A stretch of 64,000 nt of DNA. Source: Clavaria fumosa (Eukaryota; Basidiomycota; Agaricomycetes; Agaricales; Clavariaceae). The DNA is taken from contig OX637801.1 in assembly GCA_951802425.1 (NCBI GenBank), forward strand, positions 868,001 through 932,000, in the 5' to 3' direction. Every line of letters begins with the position of its first letter. Positions within the stretch are counted from its first letter, which is position 1. The notes beneath the pieces are model-generated. The model saw only the letters and a list, made by a program, of their open reading frames with translations. It was not told the origin of the DNA and ran no database searches. The position numbers and the translations under genes were made by a program. Shown one piece after another: positions 9,326-20,458 of the stretch.

Positions 9326-9917
9326 TGTTAGGATTGCTTACATAAGCCATAGGGAAGAGCACGGGTTTTTGTAACCTGCATGGGTCATGGGTACAGGTAT
9401 GGGTCTGGATTTCCTTACCCATCAGCTTCAAAACAAGCCCAAAAACATCCAAATTGGATCAGAATTGACTGAGATACAATGAATTCATTGTTTTGATCAT
9501 ATCTCTCCCAATTCTGGTCCAATTTGAATGTTCTTGGGCTCAAAAGGATGGGTAAACCTGCACAGGTCATGGGTGTGGGTACTGTGCAGGTATGGGTACG
9601 GGTAGAGCCTTGGATACCCATGGGTATACCCATGCTCTGCCCTAATAAGCCATCCCAACGAGGAGTTGTGGAGAAACTGGGGAGGGTTGTTGGAAGGTCA
9701 CATGACCTGTGGCTGGGGTCAGATTACATGATTGTAAGATCACCTGACCTGTTGCCTGGGCACATCACATGATCTGAGGGTCTGAGCATGGGAATGCCAG
9801 CAAGTGCCGAAGCATTCACTATAAGTATGTCGCTTTTTCCTATTTTGTACTCTTTTCCCCTTATGTTAGTATTGTCATCATGACCTTACATTAAGTTGTG
9901 TGAGACCCAGTCTGATA
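9326..9917 (+). repeat. Gypsy-A LTR (copy 2), split by a hAT MITE
   Basis: The LTR starts TGTTAGGATTGC at 9326 and ends AGTCTGATA at 9917. Removing the MITE (9350-9644) and one copy of the 8-bp duplication restores a normal ~290-bp LTR. It contains the usual TATA-like CTATAAGTA and the CTTTTCCCCTTATGTTAG block. Confidence 0.88.
9350..9644. mobile_element. hAT-type MITE, 295 bp, TSD ATAAGCCA
   Basis: Terminal inverted repeats are TAGGGAAGAGCACGGGT and ACCCATGCTCTGCCCTA. The 8-bp flank ATAAGCCA occurs at 9342-9349 and 9645-9652. Every other family A LTR has that 8-mer only once at this position, so the insertion and duplication are direct observations. An 8-bp duplication with TAGGG ends fits the hAT superfamily. 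Its centre holds an imperfect palindrome around GAATTCATTG. Relatives lie at 55652-56263 and 47760-48080. Confidence 0.92.
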
Positions 9918-10440
9918 TAATGCTAACATCTGCCTGTCTGCCCTAGCCCTGTGTCCTAAACTGGCTAGCCTGGACCCTTAATTTCAGAATGTGACACGTT
10001 GTCACAGCTCAGCCCCTATCATCCTCTTCTCCTTTCCCTTGCCTGTGGTGTGTAACAGAACCATGTGAAATTTTTACTGTGTGTAGATACATGTGACCCA
10101 ACCTGGAGGACAACTACTGTGACCCTCTCTGAGTGATACTGAGTGCCCAAGGCCTGGGACTTTATTTTACAGTGCTATAGAATGCTGCTGGACCTAGCTG
10201 TTGCCCCCTTTGATGGGCATAAAAGGAACTTTTGTACATTCCTCCAATCTCTTCACCTCCTGTTTATGGCAAACCCAACTACATACACTACAGACCTGGT
10301 GAAGGTCCTCTTTGCTCTGAGCAAAATTGCTGGAGAAGGATTTGCCACAGAATGGGCAAATATGAAGGCAGAAGAGATCCTGGGTAATGGCAAGGCTGGA
10401 ACCTGAGCAGAGTTTGTGGATGAGATGAAGTGGGCATTTG
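9918..10440 (+). pseudogene. Gypsy-A copy 2 leader and gag start, truncated
   Basis: After the LTR comes the family leader (CTAGCCCTGTG..., GACACGTTGTCACAGCTCAG) and a gag start reading MLLDLAVAPFDGHKRNF and VKVLFALSKIAGEGFATEWA. An in-frame TGA follows KAGT at 10404-10406. The body ends at GTGGGCATTTG, where the next family A LTR begins. Nothing after gag survives. Confidence 0.8.
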
Positions 10441-10729
10441 TGTTAGGATTGCTTACCTAAGCCATCCCAAAAAACAGGAGTTGTGGAGAAACTAGAGAAG
10501 ATAGTTGGAAGGTCACATGACCTGTGGTGGAGGATTACATAATCGAGAGATCACATGACTTGGGCTTGGGCACATCACGTGATCCGAGAGGTCCGAGCAT
10601 GGGAACACTGGCAAATGCCAAAGCTCTTGCTATATATACTATGTCGTTGCCATTTTTGTACTCTTTTCCCCTTATCTTAGTATTGTCATCATGACCTTAC
10701 CCTTAAGTTGTGTGAGACCCAGTCTGATA
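10441..10729 (+). repeat. Gypsy-A LTR (copy 3, 5')
   Basis: Starts TGTTAGGATTGC and ends AGTCTGATA, 289 bp, uninterrupted. It contains CACGTGATCCGAG and TATATATACT, which are CpG-bearing motifs lost in older copies. Confidence 0.88.
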
Positions 10730-10984
10730 TAATACTAAGATCCGCCTGTCCGCCCTAGCCCTGTGTCCTAACCCAGCTAGCCTGGACCCTTAATCTCAAA
10801 CTGTGACACGTTGTCACAGCTCAGCCCCTATCATCCTCTTCTTCTTTACCCTGCCTGCAGTGTGTAACAGAACTGCGCGAAATTTTTACTGTGTGAAGAT
10901 ACACATGACCAGACCTGGAGGAAGTCTACTGTGACCCTCCCCAAGTGATACCGAGTGCCCAAGGCCTGGAACTTTATTTTACAG

Positions 10985-11297
10985 CCACCATACCCCTCCC
11001 AGTGAATCGTGTAGTGTACAGGGCAAGGAAAGGCCCTCTACATAGTCTTTCTGTAGTTTCCTGGTCCAGTGGACAGCACCCTTGCTCTGTGACTATTGTC
11101 AGAAGGGTGCACAGGCAACTCATTAAGAGTTGTGGAGTGACCACCTGGGACACCATTTGGGCCCCACACTAGCAATAGTTTCATAGAATAAGAGTTCTAT
11201 AGGTACATAAGTACCTAGAAGAGCAGCCTGAGAGGACAGGACTGTTAAGAGATCGAAGAAATCCTGAGTGCTGAAGGCCCAGAATTTTATTTTACAG
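10985..11297 (+). repeat. Leader segment bounded by direct repeats
   Basis: The family A leader of copies 1 and 2 reads AAGGCCTGG...TTTATTTTACAG once, directly before gag. In copies 3 and 5 this block occurs twice, about 310 bp apart, bracketing a segment with GGTCCAGTGGACAGCACCC and GGGACACCATTTGGGCCCC. So the family has a long-leader and a short-leader form. Confidence 0.7.
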
Positions 11298-11306
11298 TGT
11301 TATAGA

Positions 11307-12177
11307 ATGCTGGACCTAGCTGTTGCCCCCTTTGATGGGCAGAAAAGGAACTTCCATACATTCCTCTGATCCCTTTGCCTCCTGTTTATGGTGAACCCAA
11401 CTACCTATGCTGTGGACCTGGTGAAGGTCCTCTTTGCTCTGAGCAAAATTGTTGGAGATGGATTTGCTGCAGAATGGGCAAATATGAAGGCAGAAGAGAT
11501 CCTGGGTAGTGGCAAGGCCGGAACCTGGGCAGAGTTTGTGGAGGAGATGAAGTGAGCGTTTGATGACCCGAATGACCATGCAACAGCCCTTGCAAATATT
11601 GCTGGGTTGAAACAGGGTGCCATGACAGCACCAGAGTTCTCTGTGAGGTTCGAGACACTGGTCTGTTGAGTGGAGTTGAGTGCAGAGAAGGACTCAGGAG
11701 TCCTAGTCCATTGGCTGGAGTTGAACCTGAGTAGGAGGTTGGTGGAGAGAATCTATGGTGTCTCCCCGATGCCAGAGACTTATGGAGAATGGAGGACGCT
11801 GGCAGAAAGACTTGATGCCCAGCAAAGATGACTGGATGGGAAACTTGCAGAATGGATACCATGACCCATCGCAACCCCTGCGCAACCTTTTGTGACTCCT
11901 GCACGACCTTTCGCAACCTCTGCGAGACCCGCAGCGACCCCACCACAACCTGGTGCAACCTTTCTGCTGCCTCTGGATGTGGCCATGGCCTGAGGATGGG
12001 CCCCTGCTGATGAGAGATGTTGTTTCCAATGCCACCAGACTGGCCATGCTGTCTGATTCTGCCCCCTGCCCAATATGCATCTGCAGGTCCCAAGGGCCCA
12101 AACCCGTGCAGTACCATGTGCCCCCCAAATGGCAGAGGGATATGAGAAAGAGATTGCATGGCTCCAAGCCTGCATAG
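11307..12177 (+). pseudogene. Gypsy-A gag (copy 3) with zinc knuckle
   Basis: Frames give LDLAVAPFDGQKRNF, VKVLFALSKIVGDGFAAEW, GSGKAGTWAEFVEEMK, VLVHWLELNLSRRLVERIYG and VSPMPETYGEWRTLAERL. A CCHC knuckle follows at about 12019-12062 (CFQCHQTGHAV, stop, FC). It is broken by several TGA/TAG codons. Gag forms the virus-like particle; the knuckle binds element RNA. Confidence 0.85.
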
Positions 12178-12299
12178 AGCTGTATGAGAGAGAGAGGAGG
12201 ACTCCCACTGGGGAGAAGAACTGTGCCAGCCCCCTTTCCATCCCTGTGCCCGCTGCAAGTATACCCCAATATACTATCTTGCAGCAGAGACATACCCAA

Positions 12300-15200
12300 A
12301 TTGGGGCTGAGGTGAAGGAGGAAGTGAGGCTGGCAGAGTGCCCAACCATGGTGCAGCCAGAAGTGGGGAAATGCATGCCACAAGAGCTAACCATCCAGGT
12401 GCACTTGGAGGCTCTCAGCACTGGCAAGGGGGCTATGACAAAGGCCCTTGTTGACTCAGGATGCGCCAACTGCTTCATGGACTTGGAGTGGGCAAGAAGA
12501 GCGGGACTGAAACCATCTCCCCTGCTGAACCCAATCACGATGTACAATGTGGATGGGTCACAAAATAGAGAGGGTAAAATCCAGTATGGAATTGAGCTGC
12601 TGGTGATGATGGGTAACCATCATGAACAGATCCACTTCCTGCTAGGGAAGATCCAAACCCACAAGGTCATCCTTGGGCATGACTGGCTCAAGCAACACAA
12701 CCTCAACATTGACTGGAAGAAGGCAGAGCTGAGCCTTACCTGCTGCCCCCCACAGTGTTCCCCATCCCCTCGAGCCCCTGCACCCCCAAAAATGAGTACC
12801 CTCAAATCTGCGAGTATTCCAGACACCTGTTTTCCCAACTCTGGCCCTACCCCTGATTGGCCCAGCTGCTACCCTTCAGTTTTTAGTGAAGCAAAGTGGG
12901 ATGAACTTCCCCGCTCCCAACTGGACTTTGATATTAAGATCGAGTTCAAAAAGGACCCTGAGCACCTCTCTTCCAAGCTATACTCACTGACGAGGGAGGA
13001 GATGGTGGAGATGAACTGTTGGGTGGACGAGCAGCTTGCTTCTGGATGAATCTGGCCTTTGAAATCCCTGTATGCCAGCCCCTTCTTCTTCAAACATGAA
13101 AAGGACAAGCTGCAGCTGATTATCAAATACTCGAGGCTGAATGTGCACCTGATCAAGGACAAGTACCCCCTCCCCCGCATCCAAGACACAGTGGATGTGC
13201 TTAAAGGAGCATCAATCTACTCTGATGCAAAGGGAGGTTTCCTGTCTATGCAGGTCTGGCCTGAGCACCAGCACCACTGTGCCTTCCTGACACCCTGTGG
13301 ACTCTTTGAACCAGCTGTCATGTGGTTTGGACTGCAGAATGCACCTGCCACCTTCCAGCGCTTCATGAATCATGTGTTGAGGGAGGAGATTGCAGGAGGA
13401 CATGTCTGGGCTTATGTGGATGATGTGATTGTGTTTGCAGAGGATTTGGCAACACACCAGTATTGGATGGATCAGGTCTTGAGGAAGTTTGGAGAGAATG
13501 GGTTGTGTCTCAAACTCAGTAAATGCGAGTTTGAGAAGAGTGAGATCATCTTCCTGGGGATGAAGATCTCTCACAACCGGCTAGAGCATGACCCAGCCAA
13601 GGGTGCAGCAGTCTGAGATTGGCCATGTCCTAGGAATGTGAAGGATGTCCAGAGGTTCAATGGGATGTTGAACTACCTCCACCGGCACATCCTGAATCTT
13701 TCTGCCTGGGCAAAGCCACTCTTCTGGCTGACTGGGAATGTTCCATGGAAATGGGAGGAGGAGGAGGAAGCAGCCTTTCGAGATCTCTGCCAGGCACTCA
13801 TATCAGCCCCAGTCTTGGCTCTGCCTCAGGACAAAGGGAGATGGAAGGTAGAGATGGATGTGAGTAACCTGGTGACTGGTGGAGTGCTCTCACAGCAGCA
13901 GATGGATGGAACCTGGAGAGTCATGGACTATATCTCCAAGGCCCTCACTGCAGCTGAGAAGAGCTATGATGTGTACGACAAGGAGTTCTTGGCCATGATT
14001 CGGGTGCTTCATGAATGGTGGGTGTACCTCATTGGAGCAGATGAGACAATTGAGATCTGGACGGACCATGCGAACCTCCAGTACTTCCAGAAGCCCCAGA
14101 AGTTGAAACCGAGGCAGGTCTGTTGGGTTGGAGAGCTTCAGTGCTTTGACTTTGAGATAAAGTATTGCACTGGCAAGTTGAATACAAAGGCAGATGCACT
14201 CTCCCGGAGACTGGACTATGGAGAGATGGTGGAGGAGGATGCACTGGTGCAGGTTTTCCTGGAAACAGAAGTCTGTGTGTTGTTCACATCGGAAATGGAG
14301 ATGCTACTCCAGAAAAATAGTGCAGTACACATACAGAAGCTGGAGGAGCTTGATGACGAGTGGATGCGAGATCGTGCTGGACTCTGGCAAAAGGGGATAG
14401 TCACTTGGGTCCCCCTAGGAGCTTGTGAGGCTGTCCTCAGATTTGAGCATGACCTCCCTGCTGCTGGACACCCTGGGCCCCAGAAGTTGAGAGCGGCACT
14501 GGTGAAGGGTTATTGGTGGCCAGACATGGTGAAGGATGCAGATCGGTATGCCCAGGGGTGTGAGACATGCCAGAGGACGAAGCCTGACCATACCAAGCAT
14601 GCTGCCCCACTCCACCCCTACCCTGTTCTCGATGGTCCCTGGTCAGTGATCTCATGGGACATAGTTGGTCCCCTCCCCTCTCCCATGGACATAATGCCAT
14701 CCTTGTCATCGTCAACAAGTTGTTAGGGCTTGTCCCATCTCAAAAGTGATGCTGGAGGTTGACTTGTTGGTGACCAGTCCTGGAAACTCGCTAAGACCAA
14801 TCAACTGTTGAGCACAGTCGAGAATGCTCGGTCCCAGAGGGTCGTGTAGACATGTCGTTAGGAAGGTCGCAAAGTCGGTAGACGAGGTGTAAGATGGAAA
14901 GGGACAAGTGAGGAGACAAGAGATGTCACTGAGAAGGTCGCGAGGTTGACTGACGAAGCATGAAGAAAGGAATAGACGAGGTGGGAGAAATAAGTGATGC
15001 TGAGAAGGTTGCGAAGTTGACCGATGAAGTGTAAGAGAGAAAAAGACAAGGTGAAGGAAAGAGACAATGTTGGAAGAGTCGTGGGTAGTTGCGACAGTGT
15101 TTTAAGAAGTGTGTCAGTGAAGGCGATGACTTTGCCAACTGACGGGAGAACCTGTAGGGTTTGAAGAAGTCAGTACCAAGATGAAGTAAAGGAAATACTT

Positions 15201-16871
15201 AGGTGCGCGAGTTGTACAAGCATGGAGGACGAAAGTAGAGAGAAGCAGAGTGGTCTTGGTGTTGTCGAGGTCACCAAGTGAGACAAGACCTATCAATCGC
15301 AATGGTTCCAAGCTCAAAGGGCGTCGTGCCTCAAGCTTAAACCAAAATGCATCAATATCAAGTCTACTGTACCATATGTACATGCGAGACTTATATATGT
15401 GCGTACAGAGAGCATAGCAGAAAAGGAATAGTACAAAGGTCACCAGGCGACAGAACTATAGTAGTATGGGGTATAACTAGTCAAGAAGTGACCGTGCGCA
15501 TGTTCTACTAAGGTCGCGAGGGGTAAAGAAGATATAGGTAAGGTCGCAAAGATGATCGGTCATGGGTCGCAACCTAGTTAAATAAATATATACATATCTA
15601 TAACTACTGGGGGATTCTCAGATCATAAGTGAAGTAGTTATAGATGATTGGGGAGAAGAAGGGAAACATAATTTGAAGTATACATACAGCTGACCATTGG
15701 TGGTGCGTTTGAGCGTTAAGGTTGCGAGGTCATAAGAGTGATCATGTGGGTGACGCTAGTGACGCAGGTGACCTATGGGCGGGAAGTCACGTGGGTAATG
15801 CTGGTAACGCAAGTAACGGCCGTAACGCTGGTAACGTCCGTAACGCTGGTAACGTATTGGTGCTGGTAGTAGTAGTGCCAGGGTTGCTGGACAGCAAGTC
15901 ACGTGCTGAGTGAAGAGAATGCACAACGGTGTGTTGCACATAGAATTGGTGGGTCCAGGCAAAGTATACATGTGGAGAGAGGTGGAGAGAGGTATCGCAA
16001 GTACAGCGTAGTGGTCGCGAGTATCATGTAAGGGCGGGGATGGTCGGGGAGGCTTCCAGAAGAGGATGGCGGGTTCCGGAAGTATGTAGAAGGGCTCGCA
16101 AGGTTGTAGAGGGTCGTGGGGAGGCTCGTAGATGCTGGTAGAGTCGGCTTGGGTAAAGGAAAAATGAATGGGTCCTGACACAAGTTCACAAAATGGACAC
16201 TGCTCAAAGCAATCAGGCTTGACCTCACAGGACCTGGAGCAGTGCGCCTCCTCCAGGATCGAGTGTTTCGTGACCATGGAGTCCCTCACAAGGTCATGAG
16301 TGACCAAGGCTCCCAGTTTGTGTCCCATTTCATGAAGGAGTTCTACTCCATGATTCGGGTAAAGGCAAATCCAAGTATGCCTTTCATCTGCAGACCAATG
16401 GACAGACAGAACAGGTGAACCAGGAGATGGAGATCTATCTCCGGGCTTATGTGGACCATCTCCAGGATGACTGGGCTGAATGGTTGTCCACTGCAGAGTT
16501 TGCTCTTAACAATCGTGAGCACTCAGCAACAGGACAGACACCTTTCTTCCTCGATTACAGACAACACCCTTGGAATGGGGGACTCCACCCCCCTTCAGAG
16601 GTGAACCCAGTGGCAGATGAGTGGATGGCTAAGCTCACGGAGTCCTGAAGAGCAGCCAAGGAGGCGATGGAGAAAGCAGTGGCAGCGATGAAGAAGAGCT
16701 ATGATAAGGGGAAGCACCCAAGTCAGGAGTACTCTGAGGGAGATCTGGTCTGGCTAGACACTAGGAACCTAAAGATGGACCGGCCCTCTAAAAAGCTTGA
16801 CAACAAGAGAGCAGGCCCCTTCACAGTTGAGGAGAAGGTGGGACCTGCTGGGTATCACCTCAAGCTCCCTC
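12300..16871 (+). pseudogene. Gypsy-A pol (copy 3): protease, RT, RNase H, integrase
   Basis: The protease has ALVDSGCANCFMDLEW with the DSG active site, near 12450. RT spans about 12890-13700: KDPEHLSSKLYSLTREEM, a stop at 13047-13049, then ASPFFFKHEKDKL, GGFLSMQVWPEHQH and the catalytic AYVDDVIVF (about 13409). RNase H has MDVSNLVTGGVLSQQQ, VYDKEFLAMI and TDHANLQYF. Integrase has the H2C2 region ending CETCQRTKPD. Its core is broken by a frameshift near 14680 and by solo LTR-B at 14721. It resumes at 16181 as FTKWTLLKAIRLDLTG and VFRDHGVPHKVMSDQGSQFV, then EYSEGDLVWLDTRNLKM. The domain order RT-RH-IN is typical of Gypsy. It is non-functional in this form. Confidence 0.9.
14721..16180 (-). 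repeat. Solo LTR, family B, 1460 bp, TSD CAAGT
   Basis: The plus strand begins TGTTAGGGCTTGTCCC and ends GGGTCCTGACA. The flanks are CAAGT at 14716-14720 and again at 16181-16185. Deleting the insert and one flank restores the integrase codons VIVNKFTKWTLL, so this is a precise solo LTR. Its sense strand is inferred to be minus because in copy 20459-21866 a purine tract lies next to the TGTCAGGACCC end. The interior is rich in GGTCGCGAG-like and GGTAACG short repeats and encodes nothing recognisable. Confidence 0.93.
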
Positions 16872-19800
16872 GACTCAGGAATCCTAGTCCATTGGCTGGA
16901 GTTGAACCTGAGTAGGAGGTTGGTGGAGAGGATCTATGGTGTCTCCCCAATGCCAGAGACATATAGAGGATGGAAAGTGCTGGCAGAAAGACTCAATGCC
17001 CAGCAAAGACAACTTGATGGGATAGTTGCAGAACAAAATATGTGACCTACTGCAACCCTACCACAACCTTTTCATGACCTCCCACAACCCCTTCATGACC
17101 TTTTGTGACCCTCCTGCAGCATACTCTAGATGTGGTCATGGGCTGGGGATGAGCCCCTACTGCTGAGAGACATTGCTTCCAATGCCACCAGACTGGGCAT
17201 GCTGTCCATTTCTGCCCCCTGCCTGATATGCATCTGCAGGTCCCAAGAGCCCAAACCTGTGCAGTATCAGGTACCCCCCAGACTGTGGAGGACTACTGGA
17301 GAGAGATTGCACTGCTCCAAGCCCAGCTGGAGCCATATGAGAGAGAGAGGAGGGCCCCTGCTGGAGAGAAAAGTTGTTCCAGCCCCCATTCTGTCCCTGT
17401 GCCAGCAATGAGTATACCCAAGTATACTATCTTGCAGTGGAGACAGACCTGAATTGGGGCTGAGGTGAAGGAGGAAGTGAGGCTGGCAGAGCACCCATGG
17501 TGCAGCCAGAAGTGGGGAAACATGTGCCACAAGAGCTAGCCATCCAGGTGCACTTGGAGGCTCTCAGCACTGGCAAGTGGGCTACAATGAAAGCCCTTGT
17601 CAACTCAGGATGCACCAACTGCTTCATGGACTTGGAGTGGGTGAAAAAAGTGGGACTGGAGCCATCTCCCCTGCTGAACTCAATCACAATGTACAATGTG
17701 GATGGGTCACAGAACAGAGAGGGTAAAATCCAGTATGGAATCAAGCTGCTGGTGATGATGGGTGACCATTGTGAACAGATCCACTTCCTGCTAGGGAAGA
17801 TCCAATCCCACAAGGTCATCCTTGGGCATGACTGGCTCAAGTGACACAACCCTGACATTGACTGGAAGAAGGCAGAGCTGAGCCTTACCCACTGCCCCCC
17901 ACAGTGTTCTCCATCCCCACAAGCCCCTGCACCCCTGAAAACAAGTACCCTTGCATCTGCAAGTATTCTGGACACCCGTTTTCCCAACTCTGGCCCTATC
18001 CCTGATTGGCCCAGCTGCTACCCTTCAGTCTTCAGTGAAGCAAAGTGGGATGAGCTCCCCCATTCCTGCCCAGACTTTGACATTAAAATTGAGTTCAAGA
18101 AGGACCCTGGACACCTTTCCTCTAAGCTGCACTCACTGACACAAGAAGAGATGGAGGAGATGAACCATTGGGTGGATGAGCAGCTCACTTCTGGATGAAT
18201 CCAGCCCTAGAAATCCCCATATGCCAGCCCCTTCTACTTCAAACATGAGAAGAACAAGCTGTGGCCAATTATCAACTACTTGAGGCTGAATGTGCACCTG
18301 ATCAAGGACAAGTACCCCCTCCCCTGCATCTGAGAAACAGTGGAGGGTGAACCAGGAGAAGGAGATCTACCTCTGGGCCTATGTGGATCACCTCCAGGAT
18401 GACTGGGCTGAGGGGTTGTCAACAGCAGAATTTGCCCTTAACAACTGCAAGCACTCAGCAACAAGGCAGACACCCTTCTTCCTCAAGTATGGCCAACACC
18501 CATGGAATGGGGACTCTGCCCACCCACAGAGGTGAACCTGGCAGCAGATGAGTGGCTGGCTAAAAGCTCATGGAATCCTGAAGAGCAGCCAAAGAGGCAA
18601 TGGAGAAAGCAGTAGCAGCAATGAAGAAGAGCTATGATAAGGGGAAGCACCCAAGTTGGGAGTACTCCAAAGGAGATCTGGTCTGGCTGGACACTAGGAA
18701 CTTAAAGATGGACCGGCCCTCTAAAGAGCTTGACAACAAGTGTGTGGGCTCCTTCATGGTTGAAGAAAAGGTGGGACCTGCTGGGTATTGCCTCAAGCTC
18801 CCTTGGGCCTGGTGCATCCATTGAGTCTTCAATGAACTGTTGTTGACACTGTACCATCCACCCTCTTTCCCTTCTCAGAATCCTCCACCTCCTCCTCCTG
18901 CTACAATTGAGGATGACCACTTGGAGTATGATGTTGAGGTGATCCTCAATGTCAAGAAGGTTGGGCATGGGGTGAGGCACTTAGTGAAGTGGCTGGGGTA
19001 CCCTGCTGAGGAGAACACTTGGGAGCCTTGCTGGAACCTCACTAATGTCATGCAGGCCCTCAAGGACTTCTTCCAGCAACACCTGTCAGTGACCGGCCAC
19101 CAGCTCAACTGGGGTTGCGGTGCGACTCAGTCTCAGGTGCTCGGAGTCGAAGTCGGGGGTAACGAAATCTATAGGCAACTACAAGGAGTCTATTCTACAG
19201 ACAGGAGCTGGTTGGGTATAGACCAGGTCGAAGACGAGGGAAACAAGACGACTGAACGACTGACTACTTATACTAATGGGCCTTATCTCCTTATCATGGT
19301 CCATGCGGTACAACACTGCTTCTATATCACAAGGCACAGGAACATGTGCCCAAGAAGCATGGTTGCTGACTGTCCGCAGCACGCACAGACCAGGGTGCCT
19401 TCCTAGTGTGGTCTTTCATCAGTCACAGAAGCTCTCTGTGGGAATTCCCTCGTTATTGTCACTGCCTGTGATCCGGACTTCATGGAAGTCGGTCCAGTCA
19501 CGTGTAGGCATAAGCGCCGGCCCGGCGCTTATGGTGGTTGCCCTTTTGGGTGTGCCTAACACTTGGGCTTCTCGGACTAGGTGCCATACCTAGCCAGGCC
19601 TCGGCACGATTAAGGACAAGCTAAGTCCAATAGGTGCACAGGTGTTCTATGGTCCATGCGAGCCATTAGTCATGTGGGCGAGCTAAGCTCAAACCTTGCT
19701 TTACTAAGCACCAATTATGCTTAAGTAATACCAGTGCTAATATGGGCGCTTAGAGTCATATTAGCATGGACCTATTACTAAGCAGTAGCACACTAGACGG

Positions 19801-19961
19801 GCGCTTAATCCAGTAGGCGCTCAAAGTGAGCACTTAGGTTGTGGGCACTAAATGCCAGGTGCATCACAGTATAAATTATGTAAGGAAATTCGATTATCCT
19901 TACAACACCCTGACAAAGCAGAGTTGGCAGGTCAAGATGCCCAGCCTTAAGAGGGGGGTGA
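16872..19961 (+). pseudogene. Gypsy-A copy 4 body (gag middle to chromodomain), internally deleted
   Basis: It starts with gag HWLELNLSRRLVERIYG and VSPMPETYRGWKVLAERL directly after integrase of copy 3. A knuckle CFQCHQTGHAVHFC is intact in frame at about 17173-17214. The protease site reads ALVNSGC, so the catalytic D is replaced by N. RT stops at KDKYPLPCI (about 18330) and the sequence jumps to integrase VNQEKEIYLWAYVDHLQ. The chromodomain HLVKWLGYPAEENTWEP is split after FFQQH by solo LTR-C, and the end DKAELAGQDAQP plus stop lies at 19910-19951. Most of RT, all of RNase H and the integrase core are absent. Confidence 0.87.
19084..19904. repeat. Solo LTR, family C, 821 bp, TSD ACACC
   Basis: It begins TGTCAGTGACCGG and ends ATTATCCTTACA. 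ACACC flanks it at 19079-19083 and 19905-19909, and removal restores the chromodomain tail FFQQHPDKAELAGQ. It contains a palindrome CATAAGCGCCGG-C-CCGGCGCTTATG (19509-19533) and a TATA-like CAGTATAAATTATG near its end. It is CpG-rich compared with the Gypsy around it, so it arrived later. No other copy is seen in the window. Confidence 0.92.
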
Positions 19962-20091
19962 TGTTAGGATTGCTTACATAAGCCATCCCAAAGAGGAGTT
20001 GTGGAGAAACTGGGAGGGTTGTTGGAAGGTCACATGACCTGTGGCTGGGGTCAGATTACATAATTGTAAGATCACCTGACCTGTGGCCTGG
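19962..20091 (+). repeat. Gypsy-A 3' LTR, truncated
   Basis: Starts TGTTAGGATTGCTTACATAA right after the purine tract, and ends abruptly at GTGGCCTGG where family B sequence begins. The second half of the LTR is not found downstream. Confidence 0.85.
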
Positions 20092-20458
20092 TGTCAGGAT
20101 CCACCTATTTTTCCCTCCCCAATTCAACCATATCAGCACCTATGAGCCTCCCAACACCCCTCTGTAACTTTGTGGACCACCCCACAGGCCTCTGACAATC
20201 ACCATCACTTCCCAGAATCTTCCCTGACTGCCCATGACATCCCACCATACTCATGACCATGACATCACACTCATGCAACTCCTCGCAAGCTCACCTTATG
20301 CATATCCCCTGCCTGAATCCTCCATATTGATGCATGACATGCAGTTATGCAATCTCTTCACTTGGCACATGACTCACCAGTGCTACCAGTGTCACTGGCA
20401 CTACCAATACCACCAGTGCTACCAGCACCACTGGCACTACAACACCACTGATGCTACT
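20092..20458 (+). repeat. LTR-B fragment, forward sense
   Basis: Starts TGTCAGGATCCACC, the start of the family B LTR in sense orientation, and ends in CACCAGTGCTACCAGCACC-type repeats where a full LTR-B in the opposite orientation begins. Confidence 0.75.

Larger units (their letters stand above)
10441..20091 (+). mobile_element. Composite of two Gypsy-A bodies (copies 3 and 4)
   Basis: A family A LTR (10441-10729) leads into leader, gag and pol of copy 3. Copy 3 runs to integrase at about 16871, where it jumps back into the middle of a second gag (copy 4). Copy 4 then proceeds through protease and RT start, skips to integrase and chromodomain, and ends in the purine tract AAGAGGGGGG and an LTR truncated at 20091. 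Two solo LTRs of other families sit inside (14721-16180 and 19084-19904). There are many in-frame stops and frameshifts. The gag-to-integrase order with a backward jump suggests template switching during reverse transcription or recombination between copies. Confidence 0.85.

Noticed and set aside
11401..12547. Minus-strand frames of 226-285 codons across Gypsy copy 3
   Set aside because: Antisense shadows of gag and protease; compositions are Ser/Leu/His-rich without domains.
14926..16328. Open frames inside solo LTR-B (up to 190 codons)
   Set aside because: Ser/Thr/Pro-rich with no motif; not conserved in the other LTR-B copies. The end of one frame is antisense integrase.
9918..20091. A functional Gypsy element between 9.9 and 20.1 kb
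   Set aside because: Multiple stops, frameshifts, a missing RT/RNase H in copy 4 and a protease Asp-to-Asn change.
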